Source: Azorinus chamasolen
Lineage: Eukaryota; Mollusca; Bivalvia; Cardiida; Solecurtidae
Assembly (NCBI GenBank): GCA_963576725.1
Contig: OY755240.1
Span: forward strand, 32,988,620 to 33,052,619
Direction: 5' to 3'
DNA: 64,000 nucleotides
Notes under the pieces: generated by a model
Database searches by the model: none
The model's input: only the letters and a program-made list of their open reading frames with translations
Told to the model about the DNA's origin: nothing
Program-made: the position numbers and the translations under genes
In this document: piece by piece, positions 23,401-35,400 of the stretch
Numbering within the stretch: position 1 is the stretch's first letter
How the letters are laid out: each line of letters starts with the position of its first letter

Positions 23401-26400
23401 CAAATACCCCGATCTGGGTCTTGAATCAATGGATCTAGCATCAAAAGCGTTAAAATAAAAGGTACTGAACTTCCTATGCGCTACCAACAATGTTAAGATT
23501 AATATAATTCCAGCTTTTAGAGGGCAAGCCCAATACAATATTGATGTTTCCATATCCAGGTTTTGCTGGTGGCTTCCACCTTCATGACACCTCTGGAGGC
23601 ACGAAATGGTACCAACAGAACCAGCGTACGCATGTTTGGAGCCAGTCAGATGTCGGCCCCAGTTGCCAGTCAGAAGTGGGACAGAGTGAAAATTGTCTGC
23701 ACACAACCATTCAATAAGGTAGTCAGAAGTGGGACATAGTGAAGATTGTCTGCGCACATCCCATCAATAAGGTTGTAAGAAGTGGGACATAGTGAAAATT
23801 GTCTACATACAGCCAAAAAAACTTCAGTCCTGGCTATAACCTTTTGAACTACACATATTAGAAATAGAGACACTTCATACCTGACATGCATACTTATCCA
23901 TTGAAGCTGCAACTTTTGAATGGCATCAACCAATTATAGGTCAAAGCACCTGTTTGAGCATAATCTTTCTTAAGCCTTTATATTGAATATTCATGGTAGA
24001 AAAAATGGCATCATAAATATTAATTAGATTAATTTTTGATAATTTCATATGAATACAGGATATTTTAGGGTTTGCGGGTGGCGTGCCGTCATTAACAAAA
24101 CTTTAACATTGCTTATAACTTCTGAATTACTTAAGCTAGACCAGTCATATTTGGTATGCAGATAGCTTGGGTGAAAGCCTTTCACTTGATACAAGGATAC
24201 ATGAAGTCAGGTCAAGGTCACTATTTCGAAAACTTTGCCGTTTTTAAAAAAACTTTAACATTGCTATAACTTCTGAACTACAAATGCTAGGCAATTCATC
24301 TTTGGTGTATAGATAGCTTGGGTGAAGGCCTTTCACTTGATACAAGGATATGTGAAATCAGGTCACGGTCACTATTTCCAAAACTTTGCCTTTGTTAAAA
24401 AACTTTAACATTGCTTATAACTTCTGGATTACTTAAGCTAGATCATTTATATTTGGTATGCAGAAAGCTTGGGTGAAGGCATTTCACTTGATACAAGAAT
24501 ACTTGAAATCAGGTTAAGGTCAAGGTCACTATTTTGAAAACTTTGCCGTTTTTAACAAACTTTAACATTGCTATAACTTCTTAACTACAAATGCTAGGCA
24601 AATCATCTTTAGTATACAGATGGCTTTTGTAATGGCCTTTCAGTTGATATGAAGATATTTTAAATGAGGTTAAGGTCACTATTTTGACAAGTTGGCCATC
24701 ATTGAAAAACTTCAACATTTTATCTTAACTTCTGAACCACATATGCAAGACAATTCATATATGGTATTGAGATAGCTTTGGTGAAGGTCTTTCAGTTGAT
24801 ACAAGGATAAATGAAATTTCGTTCAAGGTCACTGTTTTGAAAACTTGACTGTTTTTAACAAACTTTAACATTTTGCTATAACTTCTGATCCACGAACGCT
24901 ATGCAATTCACCTTTGGTATTCAGATAGCTTTGGTAAAGACCTTACAGATGCCATAAAGATACCTGAAATTAGGTCAACGTCAAGGTCACTATTTTGAAA
25001 ACTTGACTGTCATTAAAATATTGTAATAACTTCTGAACTACATATGCTAGACAATTTATATTTGGTATGCAGATAACTTGGATGAAGGTCTTTTAGTTGA
25101 AAAATCCGGCTTTAATGTGGTTTCTGCATTTTTTGCTTGTTCATGTTTTTGACAGATGCAAATATAAGGAGTCGGTTAACTTCTGCAATTTGTATCTGAA
25201 TTAGGCATGGTTTTCTGTATATCATAAAGCATTGTCTCATTGAGAGATCTGTGTCACAGTTTTTCAATATCTTGCTTTGATCGTCTAACATAAAAAGAAA
25301 CGTAGCGAGAGGCAGAATTTTAAAAGTTAAATGTTGCATAACTGCGAAACGGAGGATTTTATCAAAAGTTTGTGACACTATTCCTAAGACATGCTGATGA
25401 TTTACATATTGGTCAATTAAAATAACTTAAGTCCGAAAGATGACTTTGGAATGGCTGTTTAAAAATTTCAAACTGGCACATTTTTATACGCCCGAAGGGT
25501 CGTATTATGTTATGGTCTCCATCGTCTGGCCGTCTGGCTGGGTGTCCGTCTGTCTGTCTGTCCGTCCGTCCGTCCGTCCGTTAGCAAATTCGTGTCCTGG
25601 CTATAACTTACTCATTTTTTCTCCGATTTTCAAAATTCTTTCACACAAATGTTCAGTATCACTTGAAGGTGTGTCGCGTACAAAACCCAATTGTGAACTT
25701 TCAAGGTCAAGGTCACAAATAGGGCGTTAGCAATTTTCGTGTCCTTGCTAAAACTTACTCATCTTTTCACCAATTTTCAAAATTCTTTCACACGTATGTT
25801 CAGTATCACTTGAAGGTGTGTCGCGTACAAAACCCAATGGTGAACTTTCAAGGTCAAGGTCACAAATAGGGCGTTAGCAATTCTGTCCGTCCGTCCGTTA
25901 GCAAATTCGTGTCCTGGCTATAACTTACTCATTTTTTCTCCGATTTTCAAAATTCTTTCACACAAATGTTCAGTATCACTTGAAGGTGTGTCGCGTACAA
26001 AACCCAATTGTGAACTTTCAAGGTCAAGGTCACAAATAGGGCGTTAGCAATTTTCGTGTCCTTGGTAAAACTTACTCATCTTTTCACCAATTTTCAAAAT
26101 TCTTTCACACATATGTTCAGTATCACTTGAAGGTGTGTCGCGTACAAAACCCAATGGTGAACTTTCAAGGTCAAGGTCACAAATAGGGCGTTAGCAATTC
26201 TGTCCGTCCGTTAGCAAATTCGTGTCCTGGCTATAACTTACTCATTTTTTCTCCGATTTTCAAAATTCTTTCACACAAATGTTCAGTATCACTTGAAGGT
26301 GTGTCGCGTACAAAACCCAATTGTGAACTTTCAAGGTCAAGGTCACAAATAGGGCGTTAGCAATTTTCGTGTCCTTGGTAAAACTTACTCATCTTTTCAC

Positions 26401-29400
26401 CAATTTTCAAAATTCTTTCACACATATGTTCAGTATCACTTGAAGGTGTGTCGCGTACAAAACCCAATGGTGAACTTTCAATTCTGTCCGTCCGTTAGCA
26501 AATTCGTGTCCCATTGAATAACTTACTCATTTTTTCTCCGATTTTCAAAATTCTTTCACACATATGTTCAGTATCACTTGAAGGTGTGTCGCGTACAAAA
26601 CCCAATTGTGAACTTTCAAGGTCAAGGTCACAAATAGGGCTTCAGTATCACTTGAAGGTGTGTTGCATACAAAACCCAATTGTGAACTTTCAAGGTCAAG
26701 GTCACAAATAGAGCGTTAGCAAATTTTGTGTCCTGGCTGTAGCTAACTAGACCTACATCATTACCTTTAAGGTCAGTCAGGGCCTCCGCTGGCGGTCGCC
26801 AAAATCGCCAATGGCGAAAATATTCATAATCTGGCGATAAAAAATTAAATCTGGCGAATGTTGTGGCGAAAGACATTTTTACAACTTATGCCGAGAAATA
26901 CAGACCCAATTTAGCTCTCTCAGTCAATTATCACAGCTTCTTCTGTTTGTGTGCAAAGCGTGTCGGTTGTTTACACAAGAATTTTACCTGTGGATTTCCC
27001 ATGCAGGCACCGGAAATCATGCGTGAAAGATGTGATTCTAGCTGGTTCCCAATTTGTGTCCTACTATTTTGTTACATGTAAGCAAACAGATTATGCGGGA
27101 AACCAGTCATGTCAAAGATGGCGACGTTGTTTACAAGTTCAGCCGTGGGCAATTTGATTTCTTCTTGTGGCACATTTATTACTCAAACGAGGGAACTGAC
27201 ACCTAAGGATTTGCACCAAAGGGATTAAAGAACGACAAACAAGGCAATTAAGTGGATTTGGCTTGCGATTATCTCGGGCAATTTGGGTCCGAACGGACTT
27301 TGTAGGTCCATGGTAAGAAACAATTACACCATTAAAAGGCACTATTCAGGCTACTGTGTTAGTTCTCAGTTTGATAATTAGGAATAAATAATTTGGATGT
27401 GTATCGTGTGTCCTATTATTAAAGATATATATTTTATGCTTTCAGTCTGTTAAAAACACAGTGTTTAAACAATTCACATTACAAATTGTAGAGCACTCGT
27501 AGTGTTCTGAAACTACTAAAGGAAATGCATATAACAGAAACATTCCATATTTCTTTGCATAACTTTAACTGTAGAGAAAATGAATTGACCAATTTTTTTT
27601 TATCCTTATTGTTTGTGTTTAAAATTTATTTTTTTAATTCAAAATATATTTGTTCTGAAATTATTTATTTGCAGTGAAAGTTAAAGCTGTTTTGAAATTT
27701 AATGTTATTTATCTTGTTAAGCAACATAATCAGAAACAGAGACATACATGTTCAATACAAAACTGAATGGAAATTAGTGAAAATTCCAATACTTAAAAGT
27801 ACACATCATTTTTTCTGTGGCTTATCGTAAGTTTTTAATAGTACCAAGAGAAGGTTTAATATTGTTTAATATTACAGATAAAAGTCGACTATTGCTTTAT
27901 TTGTTTGTTTTATTTCAGATCTTCAAGTGGGGAGGAGAATCCCAGGCTTCAGATACTACTCCATCATCATATGGCTATATGTTGAAGTTGATCCAAGACT
28001 GCCACCAGCATGATCAGACTCATAGGGATCAACATAGTCTTATGTTGACATAAATTGTTACTATTATCAAAAATAATAAAGGAAATGTAAACATACACAA
28101 GTTGGTTCTTCTGTGTTTAAAGTGTTACACATTTCATGACGTAGAATCTGAAGGAAAACTTTGGCTCCAACAGATCCAATTTGGCGAAACAAAATTCTTA
28201 TTTGGCACAAGTTTTTCTAATTTGGCGAAAGTGATGGCGCAAAGAAAAAAAAAGCCAGGGGAGGCCCTGTCAGTCATATTTGAAGGTGAAAGGTTAAACG
28301 CACTTATGTCACGTTCGGTTTAAACTTTCTCGACTTTTTTTCCAAAGTTCAAAAAAGTCTGAAAGTCTGAAAATGATTGCTATGTACACTGTTCTTACCA
28401 TGCTCATATCTTGGATATTTTTCATTCTGGAGTTATTGCCCTTTGATAGTTTCGGGTAGCAATTTCTTGTGCAACTAACTGCTCCTTTATTTTTCAACAT
28501 AATTTTATAGAACAGCATTCGGGCGTATATTGCCCCGTCTTGCGGTGCTCTTGTTTGGCACATAGCATCAGCTTTAGGTCCTCTAGAAAAGTTATATAGA
28601 TTATGCCCCTGGTGTCAAAATTGGCCCGCCCCAGGGGTGGGCAGTTTTCTATAGTAACATATAGTGAAAACTTTGAAAATCTTCTCTGAAACTGTAAGGT
28701 TCTCAGCTTTGATATTTGGCACATAGCATCATGTTCAGGTCTTCTACAAGAGTTATATGAATTATGCCTCTGGGGTCAAAATTGACTCGCCCCAGGGGTA
28801 GCCAGTTTTCAATAGAAACATATAGTGAAAACATTGAAATTCTTCTCCTCTGAATCTACAGGGTTCTCAGCTTTTATATTTGGCACATAGCATCATGTTC
28901 AGGTCCTCTACAAAATTTCATAAATTATGTCCCTGGGGTCAAAACTGGCCCCGCCCCAGGGGTGGGCAGTTTTCAATAGAAATATATAGTGAAAACTTTG
29001 AAAAATACTCTCCTCTGAAACTAGAAGGTTCTCAGCTTTCATATTTGGCACATAGGATCATATTTAGGTTCTCTACAAAAGTTACATAAATTATGCCCCT
29101 TGGGTTAAAATTGGCCCTGCCCCAGAGGTGCCTTGTTTTCTATAGAAACATATACATGTAGTGAAAACTTTGAAAATCTTCTCCTCTGAATCTGGAAGGT
29201 TCTCAGCTTTCATATTTGGCACATAGCATCATGTTCAGGTCCTCTACAAGAGTTATATGAATTATGCCTCTGGGGTCAAAATTGACTCGCCCCAGGGGTA
29301 GCCAGTTTTCAATAGAAACATATAGTGAAAACATTGAAAATCTTCTCCTCTGAATCTACAGGGTTCTCAGCTTTCATATTGGCACATAGCATCATGTTCA

Positions 29401-32400
29401 GGTCCTCTACAAAAGTTATATAAATTATGCCCCTTGGGTCAAAATTGGCCCCACCCTAGGGATAGCCAGTTTTCTATAGAAACATATAGTGAAAACTTTG
29501 AAAAATCTTATTCTCTGAAACTTGAAGGTCCTCAGATTTCATATGTGGCACACAGCATCATGTTCAGGTCCACTAAAAAAAGTTATATAAATTATGCTGA
29601 CCCCGCCCCAGGGCTGGCTAGTTTTCTTTAGAAACATATAGTGAAAACTTTGAAAATCTTCTTCTCTGATTGTCTGGTGAGCGATATCAGGGCCTTTCAG
29701 GCCCTCTTGTTTAAAAAATATTCAAATAAATTAATGCAAAAGATCATCTTGGTTTTATAATAATAGAAAAAATGACCTTTGGTAGTATTAAATACGATTT
29801 TCCGATGGCATGTGCCAAACCTGTCTAGCTACCTTAATGATTGAGACCAATGTGTATAATAGGTTATACTCTATCAGAGGATTTTGAATGACAAATAAAG
29901 GACTCCTGCAGTGACCCTTTTATCTGAGTCTTCACTGTTTGCCAATGCCAGTACACCCATTTCCTACATTCCAAGTGATAAGAAAGATGGCAATAACAGA
30001 TATTTTAGCATAACTTTCTACTTTTTATTTATATAACTAAGGATAATGAAATACAGAGATCTTGTATATTTTCAATTTCAGACCAGTACATATGGACTTT
30101 CTTTCATCAAGTTCCATTCTCCGCCAGACCCCTCAGATAAGGTAGCCCCAGTGAGTATTGAGGTATCATTGATACCTGTCAATCTGTCCAATATCGATTC
30201 TGGTTTTGAATTGTATTTATGTAAATGAAGTACATAGTTTTTCTCCAGAAATATTGTTATTTATCCCATTACCTGATGTAGACACTGTTGCAAAAAGAGT
30301 AGACCAAGATCAGATTACTCCTGAAGGAATCATCAGGTCAGAGTCTGCTCTGTAATCTTATGGAATATGTAGATCTGATGCTACAGTTTTTGCCATTGCC
30401 AAACTATCTTGTGTTCATATCCCATTATAAAACCCCAGCTAATGAATATTTATGATGCCATTATGTATAGGCACTTTCTATTCCTAATTGTTTACATCAG
30501 TGTCGTTCAAGAATTTTGACATTTGAAAATAAGTTCTGGATCACCAAAAACATGTTAAAACTATATATGCTTGTTTCTTAACCCTTTACTCCATGAATAC
30601 GCCTTTCTACGACTTTGCAAACAGAGTAGACAAAGGAGCAGTCTGATCAGGGTCTTCTCTGTCTGCTTATGATATGATATAGATATGATTCTGTATAGTT
30701 TCTGCCTATTAAAGCTAAAATTGCCTGTGTCCATGTGCTATTATAACTAATTAATATTCATGACATCATTATCTCTTACATGAATATTCACGGAGGAAAG
30801 GGTTAAGCAATATAAATCACTTTTAAACCCATTACCTGATATAAATGCATTTTCACTCATTTGCAAACAGTGTAGACCAATATCAGACAGCTCCTGTTTA
30901 AGCTGTCTGATCAGAGTCTGCTCTGTTTTATATGGAATTATATAGATATAATTCTACAGTTTCTGCCAAAGTAAACAGTCCTATGTTCCTGTACCATTAT
31001 TAAGATTTAGCTAATATATATTTATGATGTCATTATTTCTTGCATGAGTATTCATCAGGTAAAAGCTTAACCCTATACTCGATAACTACGCCTTTCTATG
31101 CCTTTGCAAACAGAGTAGACCCAGATCTGTCTGACCAGGGTCTACTCTGTTTGCTTATTAAATAAAATGATAATAATATCTACCTGCATTTAATAGTATG
31201 AAGAGTTATGGATAGATGTAAAAGTTTAAATTTTACGCCATGCTGTGCATATGTGTAAAAATAGTGTCTGATATATACAACTTAATAGTTGGAATTGATT
31301 TGTACTTGACAAAAAAAAATATAGAAAGTTATGTGTATTGTAATGTTTGATTTCTATTACTTTCTCTCGAATCTTTGGTGAGTTATGATATTGTTTTGAC
31401 TTAAAGCCATGTAAAACATTATCTGATGAAAAATATTCTGAAACATAATTGGTCTGGGTCTTTCGACACGCTTTGTTGAGCTTTCAAGTCCATTTTAATA
31501 TGACATTGTCACATAAGATACGTAAATTTATGCCTTTTCATGAAAAACTACTTTACTTCCTCACCAAACCCTATTTTGTGACCACTTTTTAGCTCGAATA
31601 TTCGAAGAATAGGGGAGCTTTCCTACTCGCCCTGGTGTTGGCGTCCATGTCGGCATCACACCTTGGTTAAGGTTTTTGTAACATTCCACTTTTGGCATTT
31701 AACATTTGGAATAAAATTGTAGACAAGAGTACAAACATTTAGACAGAATTATGGCACTTTTTAAATTAATAGAATTTTTGGTTGAAGTTTTTGCTAAAGT
31801 CCACTTACCAGTATTTACATAACCCTTTGAGATAAAGCTTTGAAACTTGGAACACGTGTTCACCATCACAACCTGCATCTGTAGGCAAGAATACATAACT
31901 CTGTCAAGCATTTTAACAGAAATTATTGCCCATTTCTTCTCGTTAAAGATTTCAAATTCAAAGAGATCCAACATCTTGAATACTATTTAAGATATTTTAC
32001 TGAGACTTTGAATACTTGCTTCTAGTATCATTTGACACCATTTTATTCATCTATAAAGCATTTTTACAAAAACAATACTGAGAATAGTTGAGTACACTGT
32101 CCTGTGACAGCTCTTGTTAGAATAATCTCTTTGAGACAATTGTAAAGGTTTGGTAGAAAAATAGCGATTTTAATATTTGAATAGGCACCTATCTACGACT
32201 GCATATTCTTGTATTATATTAAATCATATCATATGTCTCTGCAATGCTTTTGATTTCAGAAAGAGGAAAAAAAGGTTCTCGGTCACTTTAAATTGAAGTC
32301 TGATGAAAATGGTGATGTTAAGACGGGTAGTTTGTTCTCAAACCGAGGAAAGACCGAAACAACTGGTTCATTATCAGGTAAGGAGTCCTGCGAATGATAC

Positions 32401-35400
32401 ACTACATGGATATTGCTTTGATTCTAATATTTTCTTAGATCTTTCATCCTTTAACCCTTTCCCCTAATATTATAACACCTTTGCATTTACAGAGTAGACA
32501 GATCAGGGTCTGCTCTATTTACTTTTATATGGACTTATATTCATGAAATTATTAATTCATGCATAAATGTTCATAAGTTAAAGGGTTAAAAACTAATATG
32601 AGAAGGTTTCATCATAATAAGAAAGCCCATTAACCCTTTCCATGTTCTATGTTTATTCCAAATTTCAATACCTACTGAATATTTATGGACAAAATAGTTA
32701 TAATGTAACATGGAAAGTGGAGTATTGTAGCCATTTTAGAAAGTAAAGAAACTGATCTATCAAATTCCATGAGCAAACAGAGCAGACCCTGATCAGATGG
32801 CTCCTATAGGGGCCGTCTGATCTGGGTCTACTCTGTTTGCAAATGCGTGAAAACACTTTATACGAGAGAAAGTGTTAACCCTTTCTGAAAGGGTTAACCC
32901 TTTCTGCTATACAAATGCTATTTCACTACTAGACCTAGATCAGACAGCCCCTGTAGGAGCCTCCTGATCAGGGTCTGCTCTGGTTGCTTGTGAAATAAAA
33001 ATAAATCTGACTACAGTTTCTATCAGTACCAAAACATCCTGTGTTCATATGCCATCATAAAAAATCAACTAAAAATATCCATGATGTCATTATTTCTTAC
33101 ATGAATATTCAACAGGGAAAGGGTTAGCCTACACTTTTGCAAACAGTTGACCAAGATCAGACGACCTCTGTAGGAGCTGTCTGATGAGGGTCTGTTTTCA
33201 TATGGAATAATAAAGATCTGATTCTACCATTTTTGCCATTGTCAAACTCTATTGTTTTCATTAGCCATTATAAGAAATGATCTAATTAATATTCATGGTG
33301 TCATTTTTTTTGTTATGAATATTTATGGAATAAAGAGTTAATTATCAGGTGTGTAATACAAAATCTTAAGATCGACATATTTTGGCATATCATATAATGT
33401 CTGAAAATTGCTGACATATAACAATATTACTGAAATAAACTGAAAATGCTGAAGTAGACTGACTGTCTGATAGTAGCCAAAGACATAATTTGGCAAATTT
33501 CATACAGCAATATTGTGCATTGGACACATTACAGAATATGCAAAAGTATGTTGATGGTTGAATTTGTTTTTATACAATGTATAATTGACATTTCAGAATT
33601 TCTGTAGGAAATGAATTTGGTTCGCTCTTTTGTCTTGTTGAAGCCATTTTAATGAGTACCAACATTTTGAAATCTGCACAAATGCCTATTTCTGTCAATT
33701 TCAGCTGCAGCAGCAGCCAGGACGGCCTCAAGACAGGTTGAAGCAACACCCAAACCATCTTCTTCCTCACCGGCAATATCCTCATCCTCATCATCATCAT
33801 CACCAGCAGCAACATGGAAAACATCAGAGAAAGACAAGACAGAAAAAGTACCCAAAGATGAGATACAGAAGAAATCAAAGCCTACACCAACTCCAGTAAG
33901 TAGCCTATGGCAGTTATCCATTGTTGTCTGTAATACAGTAAAACCCCTCTAAATTGGACAATAAATATGGTATAGTTATCGGACTTGGAGACAGGTGGCA
34001 GCTTAATGCAGGGTGAAAGTTATGCAGAAAGCTCCTCTAGTAGCCACCAGCCTAATACATGTAGTATCTAAATTCTTCTGTTCTAGAATTCCGGTTTGTA
34101 GGGGTTTTACTGTATGTAGATATATGATGTTGATATTAGCTCTTTGCACACTAGTGACGAAACCATTATAATGCAAACAGAATTGATCCAGATGAGACGC
34201 CACATAAAGAACTGAAGCAGATGACAAGTTTTGCAGACAATCAATTTCTCACGGGTAGCATGCAAAGTATTAAAAGGGGTGTCCCTACATTTGACACATT
34301 TCAAAAACACATAAAATATACTCATTTGTTTATATGCTGAAAAGTAGTATACTGCAAGAAACCCCATTCAATTACCGTTTATAATGACAAAACATCCATG
34401 TGTTTGATATCGCCGATCCCGATTTTACTCTCCGATGTTACAGTTTTATTCGGATTGGGTTTTAGTTTCGTAACTGTTCGCCTTATTCACATTTCTCCGA
34501 CCACTTCCGAGAAAAGCTATTATGTAAACAATGGAAGGATCGGATGATGATCGGCAAAACGCGGAAAATTTGAACGGAAAAGGCCGATAATATTGTGTTG
34601 TAGAACAAAAATTGTAAGTATTGATAAATTCGGTTTATTTGTACCAAAGGGGCATTTTTCGATATAAGTTCAAATTGGCAACCTTCATAATAATGACTGA
34701 GCATAACAAATACCAAGTTTTATGATATTATTGAAAATATGCCTTTCATTGTAGGGACTTCCTCTTTAATATAGCCTTAGTGTACACAATAATAGCAAAA
34801 GAACAATGTTTAGTTCTGGACTATCCTTAGGACTCTTAAGTATTCAAACGGGCCAACTGCTCCTATAGGAGCTGTGTAATAAGGATCTACATTATTCCCT
34901 ACTATGTTAGGTTAATGTAAAATTATCAAAATAGTGTCAAGTTGATATGTTCAGCTTTATAACCCCATGTGATTGAATGTTTGATTACTTTACCAATTCC
35001 TTCATATTGACGCCTTTTTGACGCCTCTGTAAAAGTCACATTTTGAAACCATTGTGAACAATAGAGCATTTGCTCTTTTGATCACTGGTTTTTCAACACT
35101 ACACAATTCTGAAAATGTCCTTTCCTCTAGTTAATCCTCTTTTTCGGTAGATATATTCAAAAAGGTAGGATCTAAAAATAGCCTATGAGGGAATGGGTTT
35201 AATAGAGTAATTAGGATATGCATCATATCGAATTTACTTGTACGAAAATCCGGAATCACCCTTGTGGCCGGTTGGGTAGTTGGTGTCGCAATGTCCTCCT
35301 TCAATTTGAAAGTTATTGGCTTTGTATTTGAAGGTTATTGAATTGATACTTGCCATACATACGGTATTAACCACAAATAGCAGATGTGCAAGATGCAATT

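Larger units (their letters stand above)
25484..28556 (+). mobile_element. Helentron/'pearl'-like element carrying a nested insertion
   Basis: The left end CGCCCGAAGGGTCGTATTA and right end 'cattcgggcgtatattgccc' plus CTCTTGTTT have complementary CGCCCGAA / TTCGGGCG subterminal motifs. (GTCC)n microsatellite follows the left end. The middle is a tandem array, and a 1.49 kb hAT-like element is inserted at 26778. Open frames in it are repeat shadows. Confidence 0.75.

Noticed and set aside
23347..23757. 136-residue minus-strand open frame
   Set aside because: It is antisense to an XRCC1 exon and the 53 bp repeat; antisense shadow.
30082..30228. 60-residue frame continuing past the exon at 30150
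   Set aside because: The extension beyond GTGAGT is intron; the next exon joins in phase from 30150 and restores the conserved linker.
33649..33921. Minus-strand frames of about 90-100 residues over the polyserine exon
   Set aside because: Antisense to a verified XRCC1 exon; the acidic/methionine runs come from the reversed TCA repeat.
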